A stretch of 64,000 nucleotides of DNA. Origin: Podocnemis expansa (taxonomy: Eukaryota > Chordata > Testudines > Podocnemididae). The notes below the pieces were generated by a model. It made no database searches and was not told the origin of the DNA. It saw only the letters and a list, made by a program, of their open reading frames with translations. The stretch's first letter is position 1. The number at the start of each line of letters is the position of its first letter. This document shows positions 48,617 through 63,378 of this stretch, piece after piece. Made by a program: the position numbers and the translations under genes. The DNA lies in assembly GCA_007922195.1 (NCBI GenBank), contig ML681996.1:23766932-23830931 (forward strand). Reading direction: 5' to 3'.

Positions 48617-48775
48617 TTTTGTCAATTGAGAAACCCTTCCCCACACTAGCTCTTATGGATCACTGTAACTAGTTTTATGTAAATGATCAGAAAGTAACCA
48701 CGATTTAAGTGCATGTGGTGAAAGATAAAACAGTGGTCATAATGTCTCTGCTGTAACTTGCAGGTGTAATCATTA

Positions 48776-48988
<213 letters not shown>

Positions 48989-49340
48989 TTATAAAAAATA
49001 TTTGCATTCAAGCGACAAAACTGAGTCTTATACTGGCATATACAAAGCTATCTTAGCCAAATTCGAATTTTACATCCAACATTATAATTTACACATGTGT
49101 TTTCTCTGATGAAATGCTAATTACTTTCTGAAACATTAGTTTAAAAATGGAGGCAGAAAGAAAGTCAAAAAGGGATGACTGTGTAGCTGACCAATATCCC
49201 TCCATTCCAGCATAAAGGGAGTGACAGGTTAAAGATACGACATCTTTCAACTGTACAGGAGCTTAATACTCCTAGAAAGGAGATATTCAGAGCTTTTAAA
49301 TATAGCCCTGTTAGGTATCAAGTATTAAAATGACACTGAG

Positions 49341-49375
49341 TACATGTACATACATATGTACACACACACACACAC
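49341..49375. repeat. ACAT/CA microsatellite
   Basis: TACATGTACATACATATGTA followed by CACACACACACACAC is a short compound simple repeat in an RBPJ intron. Confidence 0.9.
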
Positions 49376-49495
49376 TATTGCTGATTAAAATTGTGCTGAG
49401 TGTTTCACTATGATAGAAGAGCATACCGTATCTTTCAAAATTTGCAGCATGTAATCTGCAACTAAAAGTTGAACTTTGAGGATTTTCTCAAATGA

Positions 49496-50180
49496 ATCTG
49501 TTAATTAGTTTGAGTCAAAATTTAAAAAGTAATCAATTGTGAGATTAAAAGCAGTTGTGATTAACTGCAGTTTTAATTGCACTATTAAATAACAGAATAG
49601 CACTTTAAAACAGTTTTTGATGTTTTTCTACCATTTCAAATATATTGATTTCAATTACACAGAATCAAAGTGTACAGTAATCATTTTATATTTTATTAAA
49701 ATATTTGCACTGTAAAAAGAAATACTATTTTTCATTTTTCCTCACGCAAGTACTATAACAATCTCTATCTTGAAAGTTCAACTTACACATGTATTTTTGT
49801 TTTTTTAAAACTTTACTCAAAACCAAAACAATGTAAAACTTTAGAGCATACAAGTCAAAGCATGAAGAGATGTAAATGTTTAGCATATTTGGTACGTAAA
49901 TAGCTTGCAACACCAGCTACAAAAGTACCATGCGAATACTTGTTTTGACTTTCAGAGAACATTATAAAAAAAGAAGTGGGAAGCATTGTTTCCTTTAAAT
50001 ATAAACAACTTGTTCATCTTAGTGATTGGCAGACAAGAAGAAGAACCAAGTGGACTTGTATGAGGTGAAATGAAAATTACTATTTGTTTTGTTTATCATT
50101 TTTACATTGCAATTAATCACAACTTTTTAAAAATCTAGTTGATTTGTTTTGGGTTCATAACATGCATTAACTGTGATTGC
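49496..50180. mobile_element. AT-rich element with diverged terminal inverted repeats
   Basis: The left end contains GTTAATTAGTTTGAGTCAAA and GTGATTAACTGCAG. The right end contains GCAATTAATCACAACTTTTT and CATTAACTGTGATTGCC in inverse order. A dispersed sauropsid repeat rich in 'gattaatcgc' motifs has this shape. No TSD or coding region is visible, and the boundaries are approximate. Confidence 0.45.
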
Positions 50181-52329
50181 CAGTGTTAATACACACAGAG
50201 AGCTTCCTAAGCCATAAATGTCATCAAGCTTCACACTCCCAGCGTCTGAGAACCAATCACACACAGGGTATAATTCAAAGTTTAAAACAAATTAAAAAAA
50301 AAAAAATCTCTAGAATCTAAGATTTGATTTTTTTAGAAATTATTTCTAACCCTTAAAGCTGTGGAGAAAGTCTTAAAAACTGAACTGTGTGTTACTTATT
50401 CCCATATCTGCACCATACAGCTGATCACCAAATTGAACAAGCCTGTTCTGACAATGACAGAAACAGCTGGTGCACAGCCTGTACTCTATGGTCGGTGTGG
50501 TAGTGGTAAACTGCATAGCTGTAAGTGGAAGAACAAAGGGTCCTGTTTGGTGACTTGACTTTTCATACCTTGCTTTTGTGGTTTTTAGGCTGAGGACATT
50601 ACCTGTGTGGTAATCTCAACTGTTTGACCACACAACTTCTGTGTCTGAATGTACACTATATATAAAAGAACATATCAGGATATATTTATGAACTTCTCAA
50701 ATCTATGTTAGAATTTCTCTCTCTTAAGTCCTGAAAAGCCAGTGTAAAGATACTCAGAGAACTCTGACGGATGAAATAATAAAACCAAAAGCCTTTAAAA
50801 AACTAAATTTCAGGATGTACTGTTTTATATATATCTCTTTTCAAAGACAAATGGACACAAGACTTACTTTCTAACAACACGATAAATATCTGATTTTCTT
50901 TAAAAAAAAGTTTGCTAAATCAAATTTTTAAAATTTAAACATAATACTTTCCTTTTAAAAAATAAACCTGTGTAAAACTAAATATAAAATTATGACAAAC
51001 TACAGTAAGGACAAAATTTACTATAAACTCTTAAAACCATTTAAATAAATAAAAATAATATGCTAACTCTTGAGCCCCCAAATTATAAAGAGTGTTGCTT
51101 TCTAAATTAAAGAAACAGGAAGAAAGCACCTTTAACTCTAGAGGTCAATTCAAGCTTTGAAAATATGCTACAATACCAATGACTGCATTAAGTATCTATA
51201 CTATTTCTCAGTCTTTAGAACTCAGCAAATGCTGATATTGTATTTACTTATTTCCAAATACAACTACTACCAAAACTCATGCGATAAATAAATCTGTTAG
51301 TCTTCAGACTCTGTTTCTTTTACCAATTTATGTTGTACAGAAAAGCTTTTACCCAAGGACACTAGGGGGCGATAAAGACCATCAGGAAACAAATTATAAG
51401 CCATTTGAGGAACAAAGTGTCTGCCACAATTTAACTTTCTTTTAAACTAACTTATATGGGCATAAAAATATTAAATTAGATAATGCCATATAAAATATTG
51501 AATTACATCATATATCCACACCTCTGAGGTGATTAAGTTTTTTTAAACTAATTTCAAACTGTCAAGTAAAAGAGAGAGAAAGTGGATGAAGAAGTTATCT
51601 TTTATTGGACCAACTTCTGTTGGTAAAAGAAACAAAACTTCTGAGCTTTACAGAGCTATTCTCAGGTCTGAACTCTGTGAAGCTCAAAAGTCATGTTTCT
51701 TCCACAAAAGGAAGGGGAGCCAATAAACAGTATTATTACCTTGTCCACATTGTGTCTCATTTCCTAGGATCAACAAGGCTATACAACACTGTGAACAACT
51801 AAAAGAGAAACAATTTTAAGTATTAGACCAACTTGATTGGTTCCATTATTGGTCTAGATTTGATGGTTAGCCTCTTAATTCACCTCCAGATGAAAACAAG
51901 TACTGGTTTTAAAATTTGTAAGTTTATACAAATCGTTCCTGTAAAGAAGAGTTTTATCATATTGGCTACAATATATATAGCGAAGTGTGGATGTACACCA
52001 ACGATTCAGTTATTTCTCATTTAGCATGGGACAAAAGCCCCGTACTCTGATCAGTTTAAAATAACTTGGAGAAAAAGTATTTGGAAGAAATGTGCTAGGG
52101 TAATAAATGAGAATTTCTAAGTTTTAGTGACAGAGCTGATTTTCCATTCAGTATGAGGAGAGAAAATGGGGGGGGGGAGGATTTTTAAATTATATAGACT
52201 GAAACAATTCCCAGAGCTTACAAGTAAAAACAGAATCTGACTACATGTTTTGAAACAAAGAAAACTGCTTTTCCTTTCACCTTCGATTTACAGCATCCTT
52301 TAACTCCCACAGTATTTCGACCACAAGAT
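50181..52329 (-). other. RBPJ intron, almost featureless
   Basis: AT-rich. The only recognised item is a short PLE terminal fragment at 51270-51306 (AACTCATGCGATAAATAAAT CTGTTAGTCTT). A nine-G run lies at 52170-52178. Confidence 0.45.
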
Positions 52330-53970
52330 CATAAATTTCTGACTGAGTAGAGGTGGAAGGTCCCAAAGAAATAATCTGACCAGCAAAAAAGGAAAAATGA
52401 CTGAAAACACTACTGTCTCTGATTCTCCTGATCTTTGTCAGAACTCCAAACTCAAGAGGTACTCTTGGAAAAGCATATAGGAGTCCCCTTATCCAATGGA
52501 TAGATAAGACATTCCTTTGTCAATGTTTTTCATCCCTCTATGACATGAGCAAAAATTGACAACTTCTTTTTCAAGCCAGGGATGGAGAAATCCACTTCCA
52601 GTGCTCCTTCGGTGAAATGCGTATGCTATTGCTTGATCCAGAGGCCACTTGTGAAGATGTGCCATTGATCAACTTTTCGGTCATATTCTCCTTTCCTGCT
52701 AGATATATAGTGATCAGAAGAGTCTTCTGGGGCAAAGTCCATTTTCATATCTGCCATGCTTTGCAAAAGAAGATGCAAACTTCAGAAATTAAGAATCACT
52801 CTGCTTGTTGATGTAAAGGAAAGTGGCTCTATTCTATGTCCAAATCAGGACCACCTTTTGGTACATCAGCTCTTTGAAAGTACTTCATGTATTCAGTATC
52901 ACTCATCCGCTGTACATAAATGTTGAGCTGTTGCTTTTAGAGAACAACTAAACTCCTTGAGCAGGGATGCCTTCTCTCTGTACTCCTCATCTCATTTTAG
53001 ATGCATCTGTGGTCACTACAATTTGAATGGTTGGAGTTTAAAGCCAATCCTTCATTCAAGCTCACCTCTCGGCTAGCACTAAGTCAGAAAAGCCCAGAGG
53101 CTGTCCATTACCCAGAAGAGATGCGAGGCTCCCTCCATTTCCCCAAACACTTGCTTTCACTGTGCTCTCAAGGCCCAATATGTTGATCTCATAAGAAGAC
53201 AGACCATGGTATTCCTAATTCATATGCGGCTATCAATATTCAAATGTATGCATAGTTTGGCCCAAGCTGTCACCCATCCGATCTGACAAGTCTTCTCCAT
53301 CAGACTGATCATGTGTTGAACCCTGTCCTGCAGCAGGAAAACCAAGATGATCCATGCCTAGCAGAGCTCCCACGCATTTCAAATGTCTGCTAGGGAAAAG
53401 CAGAGACTTTGAATCTTGATGACTCCAAAACCCTTACGATGACATGGAAAAGTGAACAGATTGCTCTTTGGACTCCCTCCATAGAGGTGTTCTTGACCAG
53501 TTAACTCCCCAAGTAAGGGTGTACTCCCAGCCCCTGAATGCATGGCACAACTAAGGCCAATGAATTTGGGAAAACATGGTGCTTCAGTAGTGAAACTACT
53601 CCAACTGGACTTATCAGGAAAAAACTGGGTTTATGCCAATGCTACTGAGTTCTGGCACTCATCACTCTTGTTCAACTCTGGCTTCTGCTTCAAGGGTTTA
53701 CCTTTTGAAGGCCTCTGCCCTAGCCCCATGTTGGTCTCACAGAAGTCTTCCTAGGATCCCTTGATGTGGGGTTGGAGCTATACTCCACTGTTTGGGGTGA
53801 CATTTGTATGAATATACTTCCCCTTGTACCTGGTGGTCGACTCGAAGACAGGAAAGGCAGAAGGTATGTTTGTCAATTACCCACATTGTTGTGAGCATGA
53901 AACCACTCAGCAGTCTTCTTTCCTTCTTAGGGGCTGCAGAAACTGACAACATCCACTGAAGAATATAATG
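52330..53970 (-). pseudogene. Old DIRS copy E
   Basis: The plus strand parallels the young DIRS in order. GGAAAAGCATATAGGAGTCC (52467-52486) corresponds to the RNase H C-terminal block at 34790-34810. CTGCTTGTTGATGTAAAGGA (52801-52820) matches CTTGCTTGTTGATATAATAC at 35127. GATGCATCTGTGGTCAC (53000-53016) matches the TTDAS codons at 35325-35340. About 53760-53960 resembles the Gag zinc-region end. It is heavily decayed, with no usable frame. Confidence 0.65.
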
Positions 53971-54869
53971 TAACAAGAAAAAAAAAAAACATGAAAAATA
54001 ATTAGGCGCCAGAGTGCTAAAAACAGGCATTGGAGCCATGTGGCAAGCCTTGAGCAAGGCAAAGCACTCAATGACAAAACAATTTCAGCAATAACAGCCT
54101 GGACCTAACTGGAAGATAGGCATATAGTAAAGCATATTCAACCATGAATTGCAGAGAAAAGTCTGATCAATAACTTGAGGTGCAGCTCCTGCAAGGAGCT
54201 ATTTCACTAACAGCTGTCATGAAGTTGCTATCTAGAACATTTCAAGAGCACTGAATGAACGCAGAGCAGTATGTGACCTCTAATGGGGGAGCTGGCTCAC
54301 AACACCACTAGTGACTACCTTATGAGACAAAAAATAGTCAATAGCTTGGGGAGCTGTTTCTATCCCTCTCACTCCAGGAAGCTAAGAACCAAGAGTGAAA
54401 ATGCTGGTGGATGGCATCTTTAGAGAAACATAACTAGCACAAGTCTAATTTAGAATCAAAGTTCCCAGAATGAACAAGACAACTGTGACTGAACACAACA
54501 TCTGAAACTGTAAACAATACCTAATATACATGTGCCATTGCCAAAGGGTTCACTTGCAAATTTCTTCTGTGAAATTTCTATCACCCTTCCATCCCAAAGG
54601 CTCTCATTATTACTAAAGAGAAATATGGTCTCATCTCAGAAGAGCCAAAGACCTATTATTTATATTGCAATATTATCTAGGAACCCCACTCAAAGATCAG
54701 TGTGTTTAGCAATGTTCAGAAAAGTAACAAAGAAGGTCCCCAGCTCCTTGGCAACACATCTAGACCTGTCTCATTCTAACTTTTAAACAAAATCACACTG
54801 GGCCACATTTGTAAACTGCATGGTTCCTTTGTACCAAGAATATCAAACTCTTCATTAAATCTTAACAAT

Positions 54870-55010
54870 GCAGCTATAAGATAGTTATTTCCCTCATTTA
54901 CAGATGGATAAACTGTGCACAGAAAGGTTAAAAGAATTCCCAAGGCCTCATAGCAAACCAAGTGCAGAGAAGGGAACAGAAATGAGGAATTTCTATAGCC
55001 TCTAAATTTC
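54870..55010 (-). mobile_element. MIR (CORE-SINE) relic
   Basis: The plus strand shows the inverse MIR order: TTATTTCCCTCATTTACAGA, GATAAACTGTGCACAGAAAG, GTTAAAAGAATTCCCAAGGC and CTCATAGCAAACCAAGTGCAG. It is highly diverged and intronic. Confidence 0.75.
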
Positions 55011-58000
55011 TCTGTGTCTGGAAACTGGAAGTGCAAAAGGAGTCCCAATCTCTGAAAATTAGAATTCTGTCAAGTAAAGATGGATTATTCCCTGCACATT
55101 TGAATGGAGCCGAGATACCTCCTTTCACATTAAAGTCCAGGAGAAAAAAAACATGGAGCAATTGTTTCAGAAACCTTAACGCACAAACATAACTTTAGAC
55201 ACAATCAGCAATGGTTCAACTAAAAACCTTTCCCTTTGGAAATGCAAGGGAAAAAAATGATAAAACTAATGTCCCATGAACTTGGTTAATCAAAATAAAA
55301 CAGCCTTAATATCTTTGCTAATTTTGCTCAGCCCAGCAATAAAGGCATGTCTCACTATGAGTAAAGTAAAATGAATCTGAAAATCAAGGACTTAACTCCG
55401 CACTCATTTGCATAAAGTATCTGGGGACAGAAATAAATCCAAAGATTTAACTACAACCAGCATTTCTAGCCTTCTGTTGATACCAGCAATTTAATAATGA
55501 GACACCATTTGTGATGGCTCAAGTTTTTGGGAGTCTAGTATAATACCATGATGCATCATTTGCACTGATTTAAACACTGGTTTGAAAAGAATAAAAATTA
55601 GACAATGTATTGTTCTAAATACTACATTATTTTCTTTTAATAACTAAATCAGCTTGGAAATTGTGCTATAGCCTTGTATTGAGCTCCCAACTATCATCAA
55701 ACTTAAGTTTTCTTTTTCTGAAATGGTGAAGGTCTAAAAAGAAATCTGTACTCATTTGGTAAGTCAGTCATTAGGAAGAGAATTTAAAATAACTGGTGTG
55801 AAATAAAACTAAATAGTGAATGGATTTAGCTCCACAATGTCTACAGAGTGGTGGAAGGAAACAAACCACTTCTAGCTATGGAAAGACAGGAGATGTATCT
55901 ATTTTAACCTGTATTTGATTACAGTTCAGCTTCTCAGTTTCTTTATCAGTGGCCATGATACCCACAAAAAGTGATGTACAATTTCTGACACTAGATCATA
56001 AAAAAAAACACAGAACAGTTCCCCCCACAGAAGAGCTTCAGTGGTATAAAAATTTGGCAGCTTGCACTGACATGGTATCATTGTCATTCTGATTTTGTCT
56101 GTTGATTACTAGTCGGTATGAGGACTGCAATTCTCAGGAGTTGGGCAAACATACTTATAGGTTTTTATAACATTAATAATATATACACATGAAAATCAGC
56201 AAGCCACATCATGAATGCCTGAAGCTCTACTCCATATTTAATCTAAGGAATTGTTCAGGGCAATATTACTTGTCAAAAGCACACTGGAATATTTGGAAAT
56301 TGCTAAAAGATCCAACTTAAAAGTACTTATATTTCCTAGAATTAGAGTGGGAGAGGGACAGGCCATTATATTTTTACCTAACAAAAATGGTATGCTTTAA
56401 TCATCAGATAAAATAGTCCTCCCTTCCTTTACTACAATCCAAACAGGAAAAGACTAATCCATCCCCAAATAGGTTGGATGAAGAATAAAAATACTCCTAA
56501 CTTCCAACACAAGGAACAGACTTAGAAATGCCTTTCCTATCTCTGGAATACAAAGCTTTTACAGGGATTAAATGAATTCAGTTACTCATGCATGGTACTC
56601 TTTAGTCATGCTGTTTTGATATGATGTGATCCAGGAAGGTAATTTTGTGTTCCTGCTGTTCAGTCATGATCATCATTGATGGCTGTAAAAACCTCTCCTT
56701 GTTGCAGCAGTAGGTATAGCTCAGTGCTACTGCTGCCTTGAACTGTAACCCCCTTACTATGCATCCAAAAATGCTGCAGCAGGCAACAGAAGCCTGCATA
56801 ACTACCTCATATATATTTATATACAGCGAAGGTGTTCACTTGTGTCCTTTGCCCCTTCACTGAGTTTCCTCTTTGATTTTCAATAAGAAATTCAAGGTTA
56901 TAAAAGGGGTCTGACAAGTCCTCTACACGGACAATTCAATGGAGCCACTGAACCTGGAAACTGCCAAGAAGAGAAACTTAGTAAAGACTGCATGTTGTGG
57001 AAGTCTTATCAGATGAGTGGAAATGCATTAATGTACCAGCATTAGGACACAGAAATCTAAACAGCAGCCAGTGGCGACCTTTCCAAAAACAGTAGGAAAT
57101 GAGTCCATTTGGATTAGTGGCATTACATCTCACGTTTCTGCAGCAATTTTCTAATGGACCCTGATTTTCACTTGTATCTGTACATTCAGATGTTTAATAT
57201 CTCAAACATCAGGTAACTTTAGCAAGCAATGTGATACAACCAGATGCAAATCAAGATGGAGAAAGAAAGATTAAGCACCAAAGGTAACAGTGTATGCAGC
57301 ATGTGTTCTGTTTTGTGGTTAACACAAATAAATAACATACAAAGCATCGGAAACCTCATTTGTTCTAGTTTAATATTTTTAGCTCAACAACCTAACCTTT
57401 GAAATGTGTTGTATACATCTTGTAGTAACAGTTATTGTGCATTATGAGATTAGAAGAAATCTGGACATAAAGGGAGCTTTTTCTGATTAGTGTTGCAAGT
57501 CAGAATTTAAGTGCATCAGCAGAAAAGTGAAGAAGGGCCTACATATAACTTATTCCTAATATGTACATTTACTAACAAACCTTCCCAAGATGCTTTTTAT
57601 GCAGCCTCTTGCCTTAGAAACCACCTGAAGTATGCTACAGTTGCATGGAAATTACTACAATTGGATCAGATACTTTGGAGATATCTGCAGCAAAAAACCC
57701 CCCAAAAGCTACAAAGATAGGATCAGATACACATCTTACTACTTTTACATTGACTTATCTTTGGCAAGAAGTTATAACAAGACATAATTTATACACCAAT
57801 ACATCTTGATGCACGTGCTAAAGTGCTGTCCTGAATTGGGGCATTTTCTCATACCTTAAAATTACTGAAGGAAAAGAATTAATTAAACCTCTCACCACCA
57901 CAACTCCCTCCAAACATAATACTTTAAATAGCTACTTTTAGCATTAAAATAGGAATCAAGAGAATGTTTTCTTACTAAGAATTTCTTCCCTTAATTTTAA

Positions 58001-58257
58001 CTATAATCTAAATACACCGATCCCCTTAAAAGTGACCAAAAAAGGTCTACTTTTATTTTTGGTAAAGCTTCTCTCTCTTTTTTTTCTTTGTTTTTAAAAA
58101 TCAGCAAAATATTGTCTACATCAGAACACCTCACTATTTGGTTAACTCAGTTGAAGTGAACAAACACAAAAGCAGCTATAGTAAGATTTTTTTTTTTTTT
58201 TTTTAATTTAAGACAATTTTGTTAGGTACTATGCTTAGCCTAATTTTTAACCCCAAT
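55011..58257 (-). other. RBPJ intron, nothing recognised
   Basis: About 3.2 kb of AT-rich intron without an identifiable repeat, apart from homopolymer runs such as the T-run near 58187-58204. Confidence 0.45.
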
Positions 58258-58284
58258 GGGGGGAGGGAGGGAGGGAGAGAGAGA
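58258..58284. repeat. GGGA/GA simple repeat near a splice donor
   Basis: GGGGGGAGGGAGGGAGGGAG followed by AGAGAGA. On the RBPJ strand it is (TCCC)n, beginning 12 bp downstream of the exon boundary at 58296. Confidence 0.85.
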
Positions 58285-58294
58285 CTCTTCCTTA

Positions 58295-58859
<565 letters not shown>

Positions 58860-59027
58860 CAGTTCTCAGTGTCCGCCACTGCACACCTGGAAGCTTTGCT
58901 ACACCTCAGCCATTTTAAAATTTCTCCTTCCCCACCAAGCTCCCCTCCTGACTGGGTAGGTCACACAACACCAGCCCGATGTCTGCAGAGTACCCGTGTT
59001 CCATGGTTCCACTGGCTGAGAAACACT
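58860..59027. mobile_element. Degraded hAT MITE
   Basis: The left end CAGTTCTCAGTGTCCGCC and the right end GGCTGAGAAACACT are relics of CAGTGGTTCTCA-type TIRs. The flanks no longer show a clear TSD. Confidence 0.55.
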
Positions 59028-59239
59028 CCTACGGTGACGTGCTTCTGTAACATATCATGGTCCAGGCAAGTATATTGGTCACATCATTTAATGCATGTTG
59101 GTTTTCTAATATTCATCTACATAGTGACAACAGGAGCCAAACAGAAGCTGCAGCTGGCTTAAAAACCAAGACAACCACCTTGAGTTATTTTCTCATTACA
59201 ATAAATGCTTTACCTCGCCATCTTCTAATATATTGTTCC

Positions 59240-59470
59240 ACACTGTTTGAATTTCTAAACAGCTACTTTGATTTGCTGAAATACTCTGACCCGATCCTAT
59301 GATTTACACTTCCTTGCATTTATTTTTCCTTCCACTGTGTCAATTTCCCCATCTTCAAAGCATCTGACAAAGTGGAATTTCTCCCATGAAAGCATTAAAT
59401 AAATGTGTTAGTCTTTAATAGTGCCACAGGACTCCCTGTTTGTCTTGACTAACTCAGCTACCCCTTTGGA
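59240..59470 (+). mobile_element. PLE 3' end fragment
   Basis: It runs from CTAAACAGCTACTTTGAT through CTGACCCGATCCTATGATTT and CTTCAAAGCATCTGACAAAG to CAGCTACCCCTTTGGA. It is collinear with the right arm of the fold-back at 48415-48610. Only one arm is present. Confidence 0.75.
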
Positions 59471-59749
59471 CCATCTCTTGAATTGAACAGGTAGAAGATA
59501 ACATTCTACTCATTTTTTTTGCATCATACACCAACCCTCCACTAAGTATTGTAACTGACCTAAAGTCCCCTGATCCTTACCTTGAAAGCCCTTCATTAGA
59601 TATGTGCGTGTACAGAAAGCTCTCTATTGAACCTGATGGAAGTGGAGATAAAACTTTGTGAAAGGGTTTTCAAGGTATTTTTGGTGAAGGATATCCACCC
59701 AAAGACAGACACCCAGGAGATCGAATTCAACCAAACTTCAGATACATGT

Positions 59750-59900
59750 CAGAGGGGTAGCCATGTTAGTCTATTTCAGCAAAACAAATAAGAAGTTCTG
59801 TGGTACTTTCAAAGACAAACAAATGTATTTATTGCATGAGCTTTCATGGGTATATTCCCACCTCTTCACGTGCATGAAATGGAAACTGCAGCATGTCATG
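59750..59900 (-). mobile_element. PLE terminal unit
   Basis: GTCAGAGGGGTAGCCATGTT, then TTTCAAAGACAAACAAATG and GCATGAGCTTTCATGGGTAT match the left terminal unit of the other PLE copies. The ..CATGAAATGG end resembles 8310-8325. Confidence 0.7.
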
Positions 59901-62900
59901 TATGTGTAGGGAGACAGCGGAAGGCATTGTGATGAACAGCTTAGTGGTGCCCACAGCCGCATCCCCCTCCCCATGAGCAACTTTCCTGGGTTCTGTGCCT
60001 GGGGCTTCCAGCTGCAGTTTGTTTATATGCTGGAGAGGCCACTGCCTGGATGTTTTTGCTTACTATGCCTATGAAGTTGGCTTGAAAAGCCAACTCAGAC
60101 ATGCGGGGTGGAGGGGGAGGAAGCAGGCCTGATCACCCCACCTCTCCCAAAATGCTATATTTTAGCATAGCCCCTCAGGGGCGGTGGACTTCGCTGCCAG
60201 ACCAAGGTGCCATAGAAATCTCCTTGTGATTTTCCACAATTGTCCAGGGGTCCAAGTGCCAAAGGGATGTAAGCTTCTCGTCATTCTACTGTTATGCTTG
60301 CTCAGGGTTGCTAATTCACCCTGACATTCAATAAATAAGTTAAATGGTCTCTAACTGTGTCTGCTGAATCCAAAAGCAAACTGACCTTTTGGGTAACAGT
60401 ACGTATACACAATGCTTGAATAGTTCTCTATTGGTACCAAGATGCTTGTTGACCCAGAACTTGTCTCAGCCAAGGAAATAATATTCTTAGCTGACTAGAT
60501 CTTTTTCCTGTAGGAAGACCCCCTCATATAGAGAGGGGCAATTGAATACAAATTCACCCTGGAGAGATGGGGTAGAGAACATAATCCAAATGGAATGACA
60601 ATTCAGCTTAAATTTGTGTACTTAGCACAGATATCACAGTATATGATGCAGCAAAAAATGTGTGCGCGCAAGTGGATGATACACCAATACAGAAATATGA
60701 GCAGAATTATAACTTCAAATGTGGATTATCTTGATCTCACTAAATTTGACTCCTTCTCTCAAGTAGGTTTACACATACTATTTGAGAATATTTATATAGG
60801 TACACAGATGTTTAGTACTTTGTAACTATCGAACAAAAATAATTCATTAACAAAATATTATTTATGTATTTCAATACTGACACAAAATTCAATATTTAAG
60901 CTTAATTTAACTTAGTCAGAAACCCATGTTCATGTTGCAGACTGCATTCTGAATAACTACAGTACTCATGCTAAATAATTTCTCAGACTGCTATAATTAT
61001 AACACAGAAAGCCCATGCGCCATCAGTTCTAGTGTATACTATACACTGTGTCAGGAGGAAATGGTCTCTGCCTCTTTTTCTTGCTCTAAAGATGGCATTT
61101 GTTCACCAATGCCGCAGCAGTAGCCTCCTTAGAATGGAAAGACTATCCTCCTTTCCTCTATCGATTACCAAGAAAATGTACAATAAGAACAAGAATACCT
61201 AGTTCTTGCACAGCAATTTTCATCAGTGACTTACAGCACTTTAAGAAGGAGTTAACCATGATTATCCATCATTACTATATATTATATTTTATAGATAATT
61301 ACAAAAGCAAGTAGCATAATTCAAGAGAAATTGTTGAGTGATATTTTAGTTCTTTTGAAGAACTTAAGCAGTGAAGAACATGTATCTAAAAACAAAAAGT
61401 CATTCCCTTGTCATACTGGAGACGGGCAAGCAGGTGCAACATTCTATTAGTCATATGAAGATTCATATATAGAAAATAATTTAGTTAAAACAGCATTTGA
61501 ATGTTAACTGAATGGTATATTCTTCAGGCTACCTGAATGTATCATAGTCTTTTTTACGTACATTATTATTTATTCACTCTAAGATTTCTAATTCAAAGGG
61601 AAAGAGGTAGAAAAATTACTCGTTTCCACTCTTGTTACCCTTCTACACTCGCAAGTAATCTATCTTCTGGAGTATATCTACAAGATCTTAAAAGATGTAC
61701 TTATTCAATACCTTAAGCATATTTTCTCAGTGTAGGGGGAGGCTCAAGACCAGTAGAAGAGCAGAGAGTAGATCTTGACAGGGAACAGAAGATGGCATTT
61801 ATGACCATCCTCATTATCTTTGTTTAGATTTTATGGGATGGAAGTTCCTAAACATTTTACTACATTTTCAGAACATGGTGTGATGGTATGCCAAAAGATT
61901 TAGAACCACCACTGACAATAGGCAAATGCTTCCCAGGGTCCTGTCAATATTCCAGGAGGAAGATGTCTTACCAACCAAATAGATCAACTTCATGCATGAA
62001 ACCCAGATTAATCAAATTTAAGTATACACTATCATTTATTTCCTGATCTACCACAGGATGTTCATTCAATTCTCCATGTTTAATTAATCCCAAGAAGGTG
62101 AATTCTACCATTACCTTCAGAAGCAACATTTTCCAAATAACAAAAAGGGGAATGGGGTGGGGGGAATACTTGATGCTTTCCAACTTAATCTTTAGCTAAC
62201 CCCCCCGCCCCCAACACACAAATAGGTATACGTAATAATTAAACAAGTCATATAGCAAAATAAAAAAATTGCTTATTGAGCTTTTTTAAAACTGTCTTAT
62301 AAGCTAAGCTCTGGTTTGAATTACACAAGTACTCACAGGCTAAAGATAGAGAAAGTTGAGAATGAAGACATAGTAACTCTGGAAATGCATTCTTGACTAA
62401 ATGTACCCCAAACCTGACATGACACAAAGCATGTTTCTTCTTGTTTTGCATGGGGCATCTTCCACCCTCATGTAAGGCCAAGGTAATAGTAGGTGTCTTA
62501 TGCCCCCCCATCTACTACTGTTCACACACAGAGCTATACAAACATTTGCCAACAGCACCCACACAGTAGTGTCTAAGACAATTTCAGTTTTCTTCTTTCC
62601 ACAAAATAACTGATATTTATAACAGCTGCAAATGGGGACTATTTTAGGCTTCTACAGTAATTCCAAGACAGAACAGGAATAACTCACATACAGTACTACA
62701 AAACCCTTCTTCGAACTATTTCACAACCAACTTGCCATAAAAATGTGGTATTATTTACAACTGGTCACACCTCATAAAACTTTTGGAATAAGATCAGTCT
62801 TTGACAGCATTCTTGATTCTGATATACCATGCAGTGCAAAAACCTTCCTCAAACAAAATATTTGAATTCTGGAAGTAATAGGGCTTTGCCATTTGACTTC

Positions 62901-63339
62901 ATTTCTTTAGCCACACTTGTCAATGAATAGTGAATGTAGAAATAGAATATATAAGCTTGTCACTAAAAGGAGGTTTGGAGTTACTGGTAAGTCTGGAAAC
63001 CTGCATCTGAGCAGATTAATACCAACTGCAATTCTCTACAAATAATAAGCAGGTGGCTACATGAAAGCTAAGTGACTTCTGCAAAACATTTTGAATTTCA
63101 GATTATGAGAGAAATGAAAAAAGGCAAATCAACATTCAAAGTTTTATTCTGGTTGTTAACTGATTTTCTAAAATTTTGTATTTTCAGGAAAAATTTATAA
63201 GCCAACATTTTGAAATGTACTCCAACTCTGCAGACCGATTATCCTTCAACACTGAAAACTAAAGGCTAAATTAAAATTATAATTTGCTATTTATCTTTGA
63301 AATTTTTTTAAAGGAAAAAAATAACTATTTAATGCTTAC
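59901..63339 (-). other. RBPJ intron, largely featureless
   Basis: A moderately GC-rich patch (59930-60260) may be a decayed transposon but has no recognised ends. The rest is AT-rich. None of the short open frames (for example 60595-60825 plus) has a recognisable domain. Confidence 0.4.
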
Positions 63340-63378
63340 CTGGTGAGACGTTTAGGTTGAGGTCGCTCACCAAATTTC
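63340..63378 (-). CDS. RBPJ: RBPJ coding exon, N-terminal segment (first in window)
   Basis: This 39-bp exon reads KFGERPQPKRLT, with one base at its 5' edge completing the previous codon and two bases opening the next Arg codon. The acceptor is TTTACAG and the donor CAG|GTAAG. It encodes the basic linker before the N-terminal domain. The second Pro of the mammalian ERPPPKR (recalled) is Gln here. The small size agrees with the conserved RBPJ exon structure. Confidence 0.93.
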